In this document: piece by piece, positions 23,316-35,302 of the stretch
Position numbering within the stretch: position 1 is the stretch's first letter
Layout: each line of letters begins with the position of its first letter
NCBI GenBank assembly: GCA_029204225.1
Contig: CM055095.1
Location: 54,833,612 to 54,897,611, forward strand
Reading direction: 5' to 3'
Length of the DNA stretch: 64,000 nt
Source of the DNA: Diphasiastrum complanatum
Lineage: Eukaryota; Streptophyta; Lycopodiopsida; Lycopodiales; Lycopodiaceae
The notes under the pieces: model-generated
Told to the model about the DNA's origin: nothing
What the model saw: only the letters and a program-made list of their open reading frames with translations
The model's database searches: none
Position numbers and translations under genes: made by a program

Positions 23316-23968
23316 TGTGAGAGATTTCAACTAGTTTAGTCTAGTTTAGTTACATTTTGGTAAATTGTCAATAAAAGGCCAAAACTCATTTTAGACTTAG
23401 AGATAAACTTTTTGAGGTTATATTAGTTTAAAATACATTCAATAAACACTTTTGGAAAGTGTGGGAAAGTTGGTAGTCAAGTTTGAGAGAGATTCAAATT
23501 TGAACTTTGGGTACATTGAATCTAGACCCAAAAATAGTAGGGTTTACATTTTGGAGGGAAAGCCAAGTGGCCAAATAGGGTTTGGAAACTCTATAAAAGG
23601 ATGTAACTCGTGGAGAGACACATCTTCTCTCTTCTCTCTCTCATTTCATCATTATACATGGTTCTCTTTGGGTTTTACTACTCATTGGTGCACTATCTTG
23701 GTGTTATCTTGCAATTCTATGTGTAGAATGATCATTTATTGCTATTTTCGGTTCCACACGTGTGAAATACAATAGGGTACTGTAATTGTACGGACAACAA
23801 AATATTTTATGTTTTGGTTCATGTTTGATCTATATCTCTTAGAGTTTGCATCTCATTTTGTATGTAGATGCTGATTTTTCTACATTGGCAGGATTGTTGG
23901 TTTGCTCCTTATTGTAACCAAATATTTGGGACATGGATTGGATCTTGAATGATCTGAAATCCTTCACA
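23316..23968 (+). repeat. Copia LTR (family shared with 27.7 and 53.1 kb)
   Basis: Begins TGTGAGAGATTTCAAC and ends AATCCTTCACA, so the ends form the inverted pair expected of an LTR. The polypurine run on its left makes it a 3' LTR. It contains the words tataaaaggatgtaactcgtgg (promoter-like, near 23,592) and CACACGTGTG at 23,755; a second CACACGTGTG lies just outside at 23,972. It aligns with 27,687-28,316 and 53,083-53,765. Confidence 0.8.
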
Positions 23969-24989
23969 GTCCACACGTGTGAGATTCAACATGTTTTGCT
24001 ACCTGCATATTTGGTCATGTGTTTGGACACAGACTACAGGACTTGCAAAACTATTCTGCATGGAGAGTTACACATGGTAAAATACACAGATTTTTGTGCA
24101 CAATCCAACTTGGATGAAAAGGTAACCATTTCTTCTTTTTTTCAACATTCGAATGCCAACGTATTTTAGGTACATTGAAGAACTGGCCATCTTTAATGAC
24201 TTCAACCTGAAATGAACCATTCTATTTTTTATATGCGGTTTATAATGGACCGTCAAACTACCACAAAGGTAATAGTTGTGGTCTATGTGAGAAGGCAACG
24301 AACTGCCCAAGCACCGCAAGAACGTCAGTTGCAGTCTATGTGTGAAGGCACGGCACCAGGCACTGCCCAAGCACTACAACACATCTCCAGCTCTCATTTA
24401 GCCATGAGCAACAAAGCGAAAGATCTAACATTTGCATTATGTCCCATATCAGGCTGTAACCTATGATTATTGCTCTTGCTCCATGACAAGCATTTAATGT
24501 AATATAAAAGAAACACTTTTTCATCATATGTGTTTAACGTAGATGTGTGTGTGTTATGATTCAATTACATCCTTCTATTTGCTTGTCTTGCTCGTTCACT
24601 CAGACTGACAGATCGCAAACGACTCTGATTCCTCGGAATCTTATCAAACAATAGCTATCTTTGATGCCTGAGGAACAAGCGCACTTGTTCTGCACCATTA
24701 TTCTTAATTCTGTATTGAACGTTCTCACTCAAACGGATTGACAGTAACTCCAATACTCTTCGGTGGATGTGATCAAACTAGTATATGAACACACAATTAT
24801 TTTAATGCTTCTACATCGGAGCGGGACCCGTTCCGCACTCTATTTTGTTCATCTCTCCCATTCCCATTCCCATCACATAGATCCATGATGAGGGGACTTA
24901 GAACTTCAAGATATTTCAATATAGTAGTTTAAAGTGAGGCAAAATGCTAGAGATAAAACAAACTAAAACATGGATCACTAGAAGCACAT
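23969..24989. other. Intergenic, no gene recognised
   Basis: A short internal duplication (gcagtctatgtg / gtggtctatgtgagaaggca, near 24,280-24,360) is the only visible structure. Confidence 0.35.
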
Positions 24990-26060
24990 GCGCGCTGCAC
25001 ATTCTTTGAGGACTCACTACCTCTCGCCAACTCCATAAATTTGGTACTCATCGCCATTCACCTCTGAAACTCTATCTCCACCCTTGGTAAGCTCTAGGCT
25101 TTTGAACCACGACTTGTTGCCAATCATGTGTCTTGTTGCTCCTAAGTCCACATACCAATGGATGTGATGCTAATGATGTCGCAAAGGTCGTGCCTTGATT
25201 TTCATTTTCACTATCATTCTCTTCCTCAGCAAGATTGTTGTCAACTGCTTTACTTTGTCTTTCTTAATATTTGCCTTTTTCTTGCGACAATCCCTTATCT
25301 AATGTCTAAGCTTTTGGCAATAGAAACACTTGTCTTTCTTCTTTTTGCTAGATAAGGATTCATGATCATCATCTCTACATTTGATTTTTTGGGTTGCTCC
25401 TTATACTTATGCTTTCCTTTAACTAGCATTGCTTGCTCTTCTGATAAGGGTCTTCTTGCCTTTGCTCCTCTTGTAATAGGATGTCATGAAGATTCTCAAA
25501 CGTTGGTAGCCTCAGCCTCGAAGCAATGCCACTTGCAAACATTTGGAAGTTTTGAAATAGGCCATTCATGGCTGTGTGGACATGCTCAACATCTCTTATT
25601 GGTTTTTCAATAGCTATCAACTGGTCTTGTAACTCCTTAATTTGTGTGAAATAGGACCCGATGCTCCATTTTCCTCCATGTGGATGCCTATGAGTTTGGT
25701 CCTCAAAAACATCATTCAAGAGAGATTCGCCATTTGAAACTGGTTTTGAGTGCCTTCCAACACCTCTTGATGTCACAGACTTATTCACATGGGCAATCAC
25801 ATGGTCCTTCATTGACAAATTTACCAATGATAATGCCTTTAGTGCCCTTTTGTCAAATGCCGAATGTCAGCTAGAGTTGTAGTTGGCCATTGCTTCACCC
25901 AAGTGACTATGTCCCACATATCCTTTTCCATGAAAATGCTCTTCATTTTGAATTTCCAAATGCTGTAAATGGATACCCTATTCAATAAGCTAGCTTCTCC
26001 AAGCACATATTCCCCTAGTCTTGCCATTTCACACAAAATTGCTCCTATAACGCCTTATTG
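24990..26060 (-). pseudogene. Copia-4 gag and protease fragment
   Basis: Minus strand. The gag start reads NRVSIYSIWKFKMKSIFMEK, then a 134-codon frame with YFTQIKELQDQLIAIEK and LRLPTFENLHDILLQEEQR. A zinc knuckle follows, with ligands CFYC, H and C present but a stop inside it. Then the protease reads VDLGATRHMIGNKSW, where the catalytic DSG has become DLG. Sequence ends soon after. No LTR or integrase is present, so this is an isolated internal fragment. Confidence 0.85.
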
Positions 26061-27686
26061 AGGCCCAATGACAAGCTTATAGAAAAATTAGAGCTTTCAA
26101 AAGTAAACTTCAAGGTCTAACCAAAAAATTTTAAGGACCTCCCTCCGATTGCCTTCATCACGCCTAGACAAAATCTCTAACAGAATCGGATTCTGTCCAA
26201 TAGCAACTGCTAACAATTATTCTTAAAGCATTCTTGCTCTTCATAAAGTGCTCTAAAACTATTTTACATATTCTTATTGCTAATTGATTTGTGATTAAGT
26301 AATCTAGTACCACTGATGTTAAAATGTTGTTTGCTTATATTTGAACTATAATATAACAATCTAACGCTATTCAAGATTGGGTCTATAAGCAACCAACATG
26401 TTCTACATGCTAGAATCGCTTTCTCTTCTCATAAGGAGCTCTATTAAAATGGATCAGATACAGGGCATCGAGATACTTCTTTGCCCTTCATCATCAAAAA
26501 CCTCGTATAGTGGTCGCATTCATAAACATCTGTTTGAACTCGCATACTGCCAAAAACCCAATCTGTGTAACTAAATTTCTTGCAAGCTAGTCACATCATC
26601 TGAATAACCCAATTTCACTCACAGAACTTGCCAACAATCCCCTTACAAATTCTCAAACCTAAGTTTAGAGACAAGTTTTGAAACATATGCTCAAACATAT
26701 AATTGAAATTATTTCATGAATTTAAAATGGATGTATGTTTTGTTTCAATTATTATTTTGTTGGCATTTTACAACAAAATGGCCTAACCATTCACATGAAT
26801 TTTGCTCTTCATGAAAAAATGCCAACAAAACGATACCAATAGCTCTAACTATAACAAGTACTAACAATTTGGAAGAAATCGTTCTACATCCAATTGAAAT
26901 TATTTTATCATTTTGAAATGGATATATGGTGTGCCTATGTTTCAAATTATATAATGCACAAGGGATTCAAATTCATGTATAGACAAATTGATTGCCAAAA
27001 TGAGTAGTCAAACAAAAAATGAGAATAAAGACAAGGAGTATATGCCTAGCTATAGACAATGCGTATGTAAAGAGTTGATATTGCCTATTGGTGTGAAAAT
27101 TTCTAATGTTTTGTTTGCAATACAACATTGTTTCTCCAACATTGTTTAGGTCATGTGATATGGTCATATGACGGGCTTTAGTTGCCATCATTTTTATGCC
27201 CACCAATTATTCCTTGGAAGAGAGCACAATGCTTTGTTTTAGCTGCTATTATTTTGATGCAAACCATCTACACATCCAATGTGCATCCGCAGAAAGGATG
27301 AACATAACTTATGTCTCACTTTGAAAGCAAGAGTCCCAAACTCCTAACGAAACAGTGGATGCAAACTTCTTATAGCTCCAATATTGAGAATGTAGTACCA
27401 CACTATCAACCTGAACCACATTGTATTTACATAATCTATGAAAGAAAGAGAGATTGCGAAGCTCAAAAGAAAAAACCAGCTCAACAAGTGATGTAATGTG
27501 TAAGCTACACTAACCTTAATGTATAATCATTTCCAATCATAGAGCCTCAGAGAAAAGAGAATCGAACACTTTTATGCATCATTCCAATTTAATTAACGAT
27601 CGATTAAATCAGTAATTTATCAAACGAGACTATGTGTTTCAATTCCAACTTATAACATTGTGTGCTATATATCAAGTGTCGCTTAC
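26061..27686. other. AT-rich intergenic sequence, no gene recognised
   Basis: About 1.6 kb with no conserved frame. The word tttgttggcattttacaacaa and its approximate reverse complement around 26,755-26,830 hint at a small hairpin. Confidence 0.35.
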
Positions 27687-28316
27687 TTTGAAAGATTCAA
27701 CTAGTTTTATCACATTTTGCAATATTTTCATATTTGGCATATTGAGGCCAAAACTTGTTTTAGACTTAGAGGTTGACTTTTCAAAGTTTGAATAAACACT
27801 TTTTGAAAGTGTGGAAAAGTTAGAATGCGATTTTGAGTAGATTCAATTTGAATAGTTGGGTACATTGAATCTTGACCCAAAATTAGTAAGGTTAGCATTT
27901 TGGAGGGAAAGCCAAGTGGCCAAATAGGTTTTGGACCTGCTTTAAAAGGATGTAACTCGTGGAGAGAGAATCTTCTATCTTCTCTATCTCATTTCATGTT
28001 TATACATGGTTCTCTTGGGTTCTACTATCCATTGGTGCACTATCTTGGTGATTGCTTGCAATTCTATGTGTAGAATGATCTATATTTGTTATTTTTGGAT
28101 CCACACGTATGAAATACAGTAGCTTGCTGGTTTTGTACAAACATCAACAATACATAATGATTTCATTCAAGTTTTATCAAGTTCTATTGGTGTTTGCATC
28201 TTATTTTGTGTCTAGATGCTGATTTTTTCTACATTGGTGAGATTGGTAGTGTATTTCTCTTCCTAACCAAAGATCATTCAAGTAGATTGGATCTTAAGGA
28301 TCTGAAATCTTTCACA
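27687..28316 (+). repeat. Copia-2 5' LTR
   Basis: Starts near 27,687 (ttTGAAAGATTC, the first bases decayed from TGTGAAAG) and ends AATCTTTCACA at 28,316. It carries the promoter-like taaaaggatgtaactcgtgg. The site corresponding to CACACGTGTG reads CACACGTATG at 28,102. Confidence 0.85.
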
Positions 28317-28328
28317 TGGTATCAGAGC
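28317..28328 (+). other. Copia-2 primer binding site
   Basis: TGGTATCAGAGC directly after the LTR, the standard complement of the 3' end of plant initiator-methionine tRNA. Confidence 0.92.
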
Positions 28329-28914
28329 TTGTGTTTCAGGTTATGAAGGAGAAAATCAGATCTATCAATGATTTGGTGAAGATATCAAGTCTAGAGCATG
28401 CTAGAGAGGATTCTACATCAAAATCGAGTTTTTTGCTTTTGTAGATTGGATCTTTTGTAGATCAAAACACTATATGGGTCAATATACTTGTTCAATTCCA
28501 ACTTTTGAATTCACATACTGGATTTGGCCTATTTTTGGATCATTGGTTCAGCCTAAGTGGTGGCTTATAGATTGCATATCAAATTTTCAGCATTTGCATG
28601 TAGATTTGGAATAGTCAATTTTTTGTGATTTTGTCAAAACCCTAATTTTGATTGGATCTCTAGATAGTGAGGTTGTTGGACTTCATTTGAGTGTTTCAAT
28701 CTTAGGAAGTGGAAAAAGTCATTAGATTTAGGATAGATCATAGGTTGATCAAGATTCCATGATTCTATGTGTTGATTTGCTTGAATAAGTGCTAGAAGAG
28801 AATTTGTGAAATAGTTTTAGATCTTGGTGATTTATTTTGAAAGCATTTTTTGTTGTTCAAAGGAGTGCTTTGTGCATTGCAGCAGGTTGAAAGAGAAGAT
28901 CAGGTCATTGCTAC

Positions 28915-30048
28915 ATGGCAACCTCAATTGGAGTCATGTTGGAAGCCAATGATAGACTTACCTCAAGTAATTGTTCATTGTGGAAAGTGAGGATGGACTC
29001 ACTTCTTGAGATGAATGATGGTTTGGATATTGTTGTAGGTTTGGAGGAGAGACCAGCAACACAACAAGATCAATTGAGGTATGACAAGAGGGCCAAGAAG
29101 GCTCTACACATGATAAAGATGAATGTTACCAATGAACTTCTCAAGGAAGTTGGTAAGTACACATCATCTTTGGAAGCTTGGAATTCATTGAAGAAGCTTT
29201 ATGAATCCAAGTCTACTTCTAGAGTGTTGACTCTAAGAAGGCAAATCTTTTCTTGCATTAGAGTTCTAAATCCAAAAAAGACCCGTTGTAAAGATTCTTT
29301 TTATATTTTTTCTCAGATTTTTCTTACACATGGACCAATCAAAACACTCAAATTTGAAATCTACGTAACGTAATTTTTTGAGTCCACATTTTAATTCTAT
29401 ACTTAAAATGGCATAACTTTTTAGTGGTAAGTCCAAATTTAGTGGAGTCTAGTGCATTGGAAAGCGCTTGGCAAGAGCTTTCCAATAATATGTCACATGA
29501 CATACTTTTGAGCTACAATTAAAAAGTTATGGCAAGTCAAAAGTATTAGTGTTATAATATTTTAATAATAAAAAAGACATCTTGCACGAATTCTTAAAGG
29601 GTCTTTTTGGAACTCAAAACTCCTCTAATGTTTGCAACATAATGAAAAAAGTCCAAGTACTTTTGTTTTGAGAATGAAAGCATTGAATGATGAGTTAGCT
29701 TGCATAGATGAAAACGTTAAGGAAGGAGAGCTTACTCAAGTGATTCTTAATGGCTTGCTGAATGCTTATGCTAACATTGTTCAAAGTATTGCTATTCAAA
29801 AGACTTTGCCAAGTTTGATGGATCTTCAAGAGATCTTGATCAATGAAGAATATAGGCTTCAACAAGAGGTGGATCTACATCGACACTTCGAGAGGATGCT
29901 ATGTTCACAAAGGGAAAATTCAAGGGCAAAACCAAAAGTAAGTGGTCTAAAGGGAAAGATAAAGTGGATGCTTTTTCAACTGGCAAAAAGAAGGATAGAT
30001 CAAAGCTCAAGTGCTTCTATTGTGGCATCAAGGACACTTTGCAAGTGA
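28915..30048 (+). pseudogene. Copia-2 gag, split by an inserted element
   Basis: The first segment begins at an ATG at 28,915 and runs through SSNCSLWKVRMDSLLEMNDG and WNSLKKLYESKSTSRVLTLR, the usual copia gag core. It is interrupted at about 29,256 by a 375-bp insert. Gag resumes at about 29,632 with HNEKSPSTFVLRMKALNDEL and LPSLMDLQEILINEEYRLQQ. A frameshift near 29,890 leads to the zinc knuckle, whose CFYCG half and HFASEC half lie in different frames. Confidence 0.88.
29256..29630. mobile_element. MITE-like insert in Copia-2 gag
   Basis: Ends form an imperfect inverted repeat: left CATTAGAGTTCTAAATCC then AAAAAAGACCC; right, read inward, CATTAGAGGAGTTTTGAG then TTCCAAAAAGACCC. It is about 375 bases, non-coding and AT-rich. 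The gag reading frame on both sides shows it is an insertion. A clear target duplication is not visible. The right end recurs at 34,327-34,412. Confidence 0.75.
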
Positions 30049-30828
30049 GTGCTACAAGAAGAAGAGAGATCAAGGAGACAAGCAAGGTAATCTTACTCTT
30101 GATGAGGATGGTTTGGATGTTCAAGATTCAAATGATGATGCTTTTGTGATGTCTTCATGTATGCTTGCTAATGATGGAGATATAGATCCTTGGTGGATTG
30201 ATAGTAGAGCAAGTTTACACATGACCTTCCACAAAGAGTACTTCACTTCTTTGTTGGCATATGGAGATGACAAGAGGGTGATCTACACGGCCAATGATGG
30301 TGAGTGTGCAATCAAAGGTATTGGCACAATTCCTATCTCTCTCTCTACAAATAGGAATGTTCATTTGGAGGATGTCTTGTTTATTTCATCTATTACCAAG
30401 AATTTGCTTACTGTGAGTCAAATGCTAAGTAAGGGCCTCAAGGTGGAGTTTGATGGAGATGCTTGTTTGATCAAAAGGAAGGATGTCTTTATTGGAAAAG
30501 GTAAAAGACAAGGGAAATTGTTCAAACTTGATGCTTGTGTTATTGCTAACCAAGTTGGATGTGTTGCAAGGGAGCAAATTTTTATTCAAGAGGTTTGGCA
30601 CAAAAGGATGGGAAACCTCAACTTCAAGTCATTGGAGGTAATGGCAAGGAAGAAGGTTGTGATTGGTCTTCCAAGTTCCTTAAGTAATGATTGTGAGTCT
30701 TGTGTTTTGTCTAAGTCACATAGACTATCTTATACTAGATCTATTTCTAGATCTACAAAGCCTTTTCAACTTGTACATTCAGATATTCATGGATTTACTA
30801 CAATTAGCAATAGTGGAGCTAAGATGTA
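30011..30828 (+). pseudogene. Copia-2 protease, GAG-pre-integrase and integrase start
   Basis: The frame begins inside the zinc knuckle (GHFASECYKKK), then an acidic linker, then the protease as WWIDSRASLHMTF, where the catalytic DSG is DSR. GAG-pre-integrase motifs are VWHKRMGNLNFKSLEVMARK and CESCVLSKSHRLSY. The integrase begins with the first catalytic Asp in FQLVHSDIHGFTT, and homology breaks off at about 30,828. The rest of pol is missing. Confidence 0.88.
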
Positions 30829-30985
30829 TGTAACAGTGAAAGTTTCAAATTTAGAGCTTCGGATGCAGGATCATGTTGAGCTGTTCGATTTCCATGTCAT
30901 GAATCTAGACAGGACTGATGTGATCTTGGATTATGTTGGAGAGTTTGCGGATATCGAGGCAACTCTAACCCTAGTTAATAAGTGA
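30829..30985 (+). pseudogene. Ty3/gypsy protease end fused in frame to Copia-2
   Basis: Directly after the copia integrase start, the same frame continues as ELFDFHVMNLDRTDVILDY, the pattern of the C-terminal part of gypsy retropepsins (DFHVMxLxxxDVILG), with the usual Gly replaced by Asp. It ends at a TGA that overlaps the next LTR start. The fusion is most simply a deletion or template-switch junction. Confidence 0.55.
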
Positions 30986-31470
30986 GAGGGTTATGGCACC
31001 CTGCGTGTGTAAGTCCAACCCAATGATCACATAAAGATTTGATAATTAGAAAGTTAATAAAAAGAATTTTGGCCTTTTTGCGAGACTTTTAATGTCGCAG
31101 GGCCTAAATGTCAAATTAGTGAATAAAATAGGAGTTCTCACCAAATTTCAATTTCAAATTGGTTCCCTCCAATTTTGAATGGGTTCCCACTTATTTTTTA
31201 ATTTGAATAGTTAGGGAGGTAGAAATGGGCCAATAGGATTTTGAGGCCAAGGCCCTCCTCTCCACTATAAATAGGGACAAACTTCAATTGCTCCTCATGT
31301 TCAAATCTTCATTTCAATATAAGCAGATTGGCTCTCTTGTGGAATGGACTTGTGAATGTCCTAGATCTCTATCCTTTTCCCTCCATCTCTCATGCTTTTG
31401 TTGTATTTTGCTAATTGTTGGATCTGAATGTTATTGGAATTGTTATTTCTCATGCTTTTTGTGTGTGTGT

Positions 31471-31534
<64 letters not shown>

Positions 31535-31772
31535 CAATCATCTATCTCATTGTGGATCATAGAGTTAATGGATGTAGTGTTAATACACGTAGTGTTGATG
31601 CTTAGGGTTAATGGATGTTAGATTTATATGTGGATTTTTCATACATGCTGAATTATGAGATATGTTATCTCTCTCACGAGATCGAACCTACGCATGACAA
31701 CTAACTTTATCTCCTTGATGCTTGAATGCTTGGATCTTGGGTTGAGGATAGGCTAATAGTATACCCGCTACA
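30983..31772 (+). repeat. LTR of a gypsy-type element with tRNA-Asp-like primer site
   Basis: Begins TGAGAGGGTTATGG and ends CCCGCTACA, with a TATA-like actataaatag near 31,263 and a (TG)n(AG)n tract at 31,460-31,532. The primer site that follows supports a 5' LTR. Confidence 0.6.
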
Positions 31773-31776
31773 ATTT

Positions 31777-31794
31777 TGGCACCATTGCTGGGGA
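31777..31794 (+). other. Primer binding site, tRNA-Asp type
   Basis: TGGCACCATTGCTGGGGA differs at three positions, all transitions, from TGGCGCCGTTGCCGGGGA, the primer site typical of Athila/Tat-group gypsy elements. Confidence 0.7.
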
Positions 31795-32424
31795 GCTACG
31801 CCAATTTTTTAGACTGCAGCATGATTGATAGATGGCTAGCTTGCATTAGGCATCTTGTTTTGGCACGAACAGGGTTAAAATTGCATTTTAGGGTTAGATT
31901 GAGGGTGATTTTGCTTGATTTGAGTGGATCTTCTTGTTTGAAATCTAATTTGATTGTTGAACATGGATAGCTATTCAGATCACAATTCTTAAAATCCATT
32001 TGGATATGAGAAACCAGAAAAAACAACATAAATCGGTCATCTCTGCCAGATTTGAGCAAAAAAGAGACAAAATCGTCATCAAATCTGATAACTTTTTAAT
32101 CTATTACAAGAACCTTTGCCAGAGTTTAAAAAAAATTCAATTTCACTCACAGATCTTTCAGATTGAAGGGCGAAGATTAATTCCTAGCAGATTTGCAGAA
32201 ACATCAGAAAAACCATAAAAAAAATACCAAAAAGTCATCAAAAACCCTAAAAATACAAAAAAAAAACCTTTGTACAATTCATTGTGCATAGGTGTGATTC
32301 AGATCTATCTACTTCCAGGTCGGCAAAGAATAATACCAAAAATATAAGACCAAAGTGACTGTTCATCTAGTTGTTGATAACCTTTTGTGAAAAATTTATA
32401 ACTTTATCAAAAATATCAGTTCTC
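31795..32424. other. Leader of the truncated gypsy-type element and spacer
   Basis: AT-rich, with no gag frame seen. It runs into the end of element X copy 2 at about 32,425. Confidence 0.4.
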
Positions 32425-33748
32425 TTTTCTTTACAAAAATTATTTTATGCATCTTATTGAGATTATGTCCTCCAAAAAAATGAGATAGTGCCTTGATTGC
32501 CATAATCATAGTTTCACCATGTTGATGAAATGTTGAATGGGCAACACTTATCTCATTATTCTTAAATGACTTCAGATAGTGCCCCAGTGCATGATCTTGT
32601 GAAAATTCTCCAGCAGAAGATCTCTATCCTCCTCGACAAATTGCAAAATCATCAAGGAAAATTGTTTCTTGAAATGATAAAAAACAAAGTAAGCTCCAGT
32701 ATATAATCTGACATAACAAATCTACTAGTACTTGATAAGAGACAAAAACTTACGCATTCAGCTTTGTCTTCTCTGATTACTGTCTCTCCATCAATATAAT
32801 GTCCACCTTTCAATGTCAATATTGTTGGTGAATAGACAGTTGGTTGTGGAAAACCAAGTTGACTTTGGATTCTAATAAACTCCTCCTCAGAAGATAGATC
32901 ATCTTCTTTGTTGCGCATTTCCTCCACAACCATTTTCAAGCAATCTTTCCCTGAATAAAACTTATCATTATGTACATTGTCAACACCAGGGAGAAGATCA
33001 TCAGCATCAAAATAATTAATATCCGAAAATTCATCAAGCTCTTTGTTCAAAATGCAAAGAGTCTCAACTTCAGTGAAGTAAAAAAGATCCGATATATCCG
33101 ATATTGTCAAAAAAAAATTATTATTTATATTATAAGTAGGAAAAATGACCAAAGATTTATCAAAAGGAGAAAGAGTAGTGGGTGTTCTAAGGCCTATAAA
33201 AGTAGCCCTATTTCAAGCAGGATCAAAATCAGAACAATCATCTAAATTAACAGTCGTATCAATAAGAAAGGTATCTATATCTACAATCTTTGACTTTTCA
33301 GACTTTGTACCACTAGAAGAAGCTGCTTTAGAAGTGGAGGGCACAGCCTCCGAATCGTCAGAAATATTTAACAAAAGAAAAAAAATAAAAGCAGACTGAG
33401 AATGAACAAATCTACATTTTTTATTATGAATTGGACACTCATCTACAGACTTGAAATCATTATGTAAGTTGGTAAACATTATATCAAGCTTAGCTTTATA
33501 GATATGCTTGTCGAGTGCCACCAGGTCTTGATAATGAATCATGTCCTTATTTTGAGATTTGAATAGCGGAGTATTGAGCAGGGACTTAAATCTGAGATAT
33601 ATCTCAGAAAATGCCTCCACACCAGGGCCCTCAATTATAGAAGGTAGAATAAAAAGAAAAGAAAAAAAAAAGATTTTAAATAGTCCAACCTATCAGTAAT
33701 ACCAAATTCATTTAAAAAAGAAAGCAAACTAGATGCTGAATTAGACAT
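32425..33748 (-). pseudogene. Element X gene 1, copy 2
   Basis: Minus-strand copy of 1281-2610 at high identity. It starts at the Met at 33,748 (MSNSASSLLSFLNEFGITD), with a frame change in a poly-T run near 33,670. The long frame 33,620-33,213 ends at the same TGA as copy 1 and resumes in the same frame from about 33,152. Donor GTAAGT is intact here (near 32,752), but the acceptor reads TTTCAAG. Homology stops at about 32,425 inside the last exon, so the C-terminus and all of gene 2 are missing. The product is unrecognised. Confidence 0.55.
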
Positions 33749-34078
33749 TTTAAACAAAAATAATAGAGTTAAAATTCCGAATATCGCTCTCAGGCGCAAA
33801 CCGCAGGTCAGACAAGCACGTCAAGGCAACGTGCGCTCGAGAGAGATATTTGAAGTTGGAGTATCAATTCCAAGCACAAGAACACTGAGTAGAAAAGAAA
33901 AGGGATGCGAAGCATGCTTGAGTGCGATACCGGATGATGCAGTATCAGATCCAGGCTCATAATAGTCAACGAAAGGTAATGAGAGCAAGCGGTGCGCTTG
34001 AAATCGATATCCGAGAAAGCAATCGTAAATTTGCGTAAAAATCCGAGCCGAAAAAGACCTATCTATAAAAAAAATTTG

Positions 34079-34320
34079 CACGTGTGGAGGAGTGTCGAAG
34101 GAACACATGTCAAATTGTGATTGGTCAAAATAAATGCGCCGTACCTAGAATGATTGATCTGACATCTGTCACATGCAAGAATGACACGCATCGATATCGG
34201 ATTCGCGCACGTGTCTCAACCCACGTGGCCTCATAATTGGGTCATCATTGTCAGTACAGACATTTCACGTGGATAAATAATCTGACAACACGTGTCTTCG
34301 CTGTCTTTTCACATGTGCAA
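34079..34320. promoter_or_regulatory. CACGTG cluster upstream of gene 1, copy 2
   Basis: Five CACGTG sites remain, at about 34,079, 34,207, 34,221, 34,263 and 34,289, aligned with those of copy 1. The two lost sites differ only at the central CpG. Confidence 0.5.
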
Positions 34321-34326
34321 AAATGA

Positions 34327-34412
34327 GAATAGTGTTATAATATATTAATAATACAAAATGGATGTTTGCACGAATTTTTATAAGGTCCTTTTGAAGCTCA
34401 AAACTCCCCTAA
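34327..34412. mobile_element. Right end of a MITE-like element
   Basis: Aligns with the last 84 bases of the insert at 29,256-29,630, ending ctcaaaactcccctaatg. The other end is missing; element X copy 2 begins directly on its left. Confidence 0.65.
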
Positions 34413-35302
34413 TGAGTGAGCAAGTGCTTGGTCTCTTGATCGAAAGAGATAGAAAAAAGGGAATCATGCGTCTAAACCAATCTGACTATGCTTTAAGCAA
34501 TATGGCATAATTGATTACAAAGAAAAATCGACTCCAATGATTGTCGCTGCCAAGACTATCAAAACAAGATTGTCCAAGCACATATGAGGATAGAAAAAAG
34601 ATGCAGAAGATTCCACGTTTGAATTTGATTAGAAGTCTAATATGCCTCACAGTTTGTACAAGACTTGATCTGGCATTTTGTGTTTATGGACTTAGTCAAT
34701 TTTCATCTAATGGCATGTAGCAATGGCAGATGGTGAAATGAATCTTGTAGTATATATCTTAAAGGTACATATAAATTGGGGTTGATCTATGAAAGCAAGC
34801 ATGAGTCCATCCTACAAAGTTAAAATGATGTGAAATGGAAAGCTACAAGGACGATAGCAAATTGATAACCGAAGAATATTCACTACTATGTGGAGTTGCA
34901 GTCATCATCTGTACACTTGCAAGAAGAAGACACTAGTAGGTTAATCTTCATGCAAAGCTGAGCATGTAGCAGCATCGAAAGTAGTGAATGAGGTGATATA
35001 GTTAAATATGATGTTAGACGGGATCGGCATTTTGTGCCAAGAGCCATCCATCATGAAAATGGATTCTCAGAGTGCTATCTACTCAACCTAGGATCTTGTG
35101 TTTCATTCAAAGACCAAAGACATTCCATTGAGATATCACCACGTTCGAGATCTAATTTTGAAAGGAGAACTAAGTGTGAAATTCGTAAAATTAGAAGACA
35201 TGATTGCAGACTTACTAACAAAGCCGTTGGACAAAACATTGTTTCAGAAGCACAAGAAGTTGATTGGGATTGGACGAAAAGGGTGTATCGTTCAAGAGGG
35301 AG
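34413..35302 (+). pseudogene. Copia-5 reverse transcriptase end and RNase H
   Basis: Heavily mutated. Readable pieces are LLIERDRKKGIMRLNQSDYA, LICLTVCTRLDLAFCVYGLS, LGLIYESKHES, KMDSQSA and the RNase H tail VFHSKTKDIPLRYHHVRDLI, IADLLTKPLDKTLFQKHKK, spread over different frames. The motifs and order are those of the copia C-terminus. A purine run (caagagggag) precedes the presumed LTR. Confidence 0.8.
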
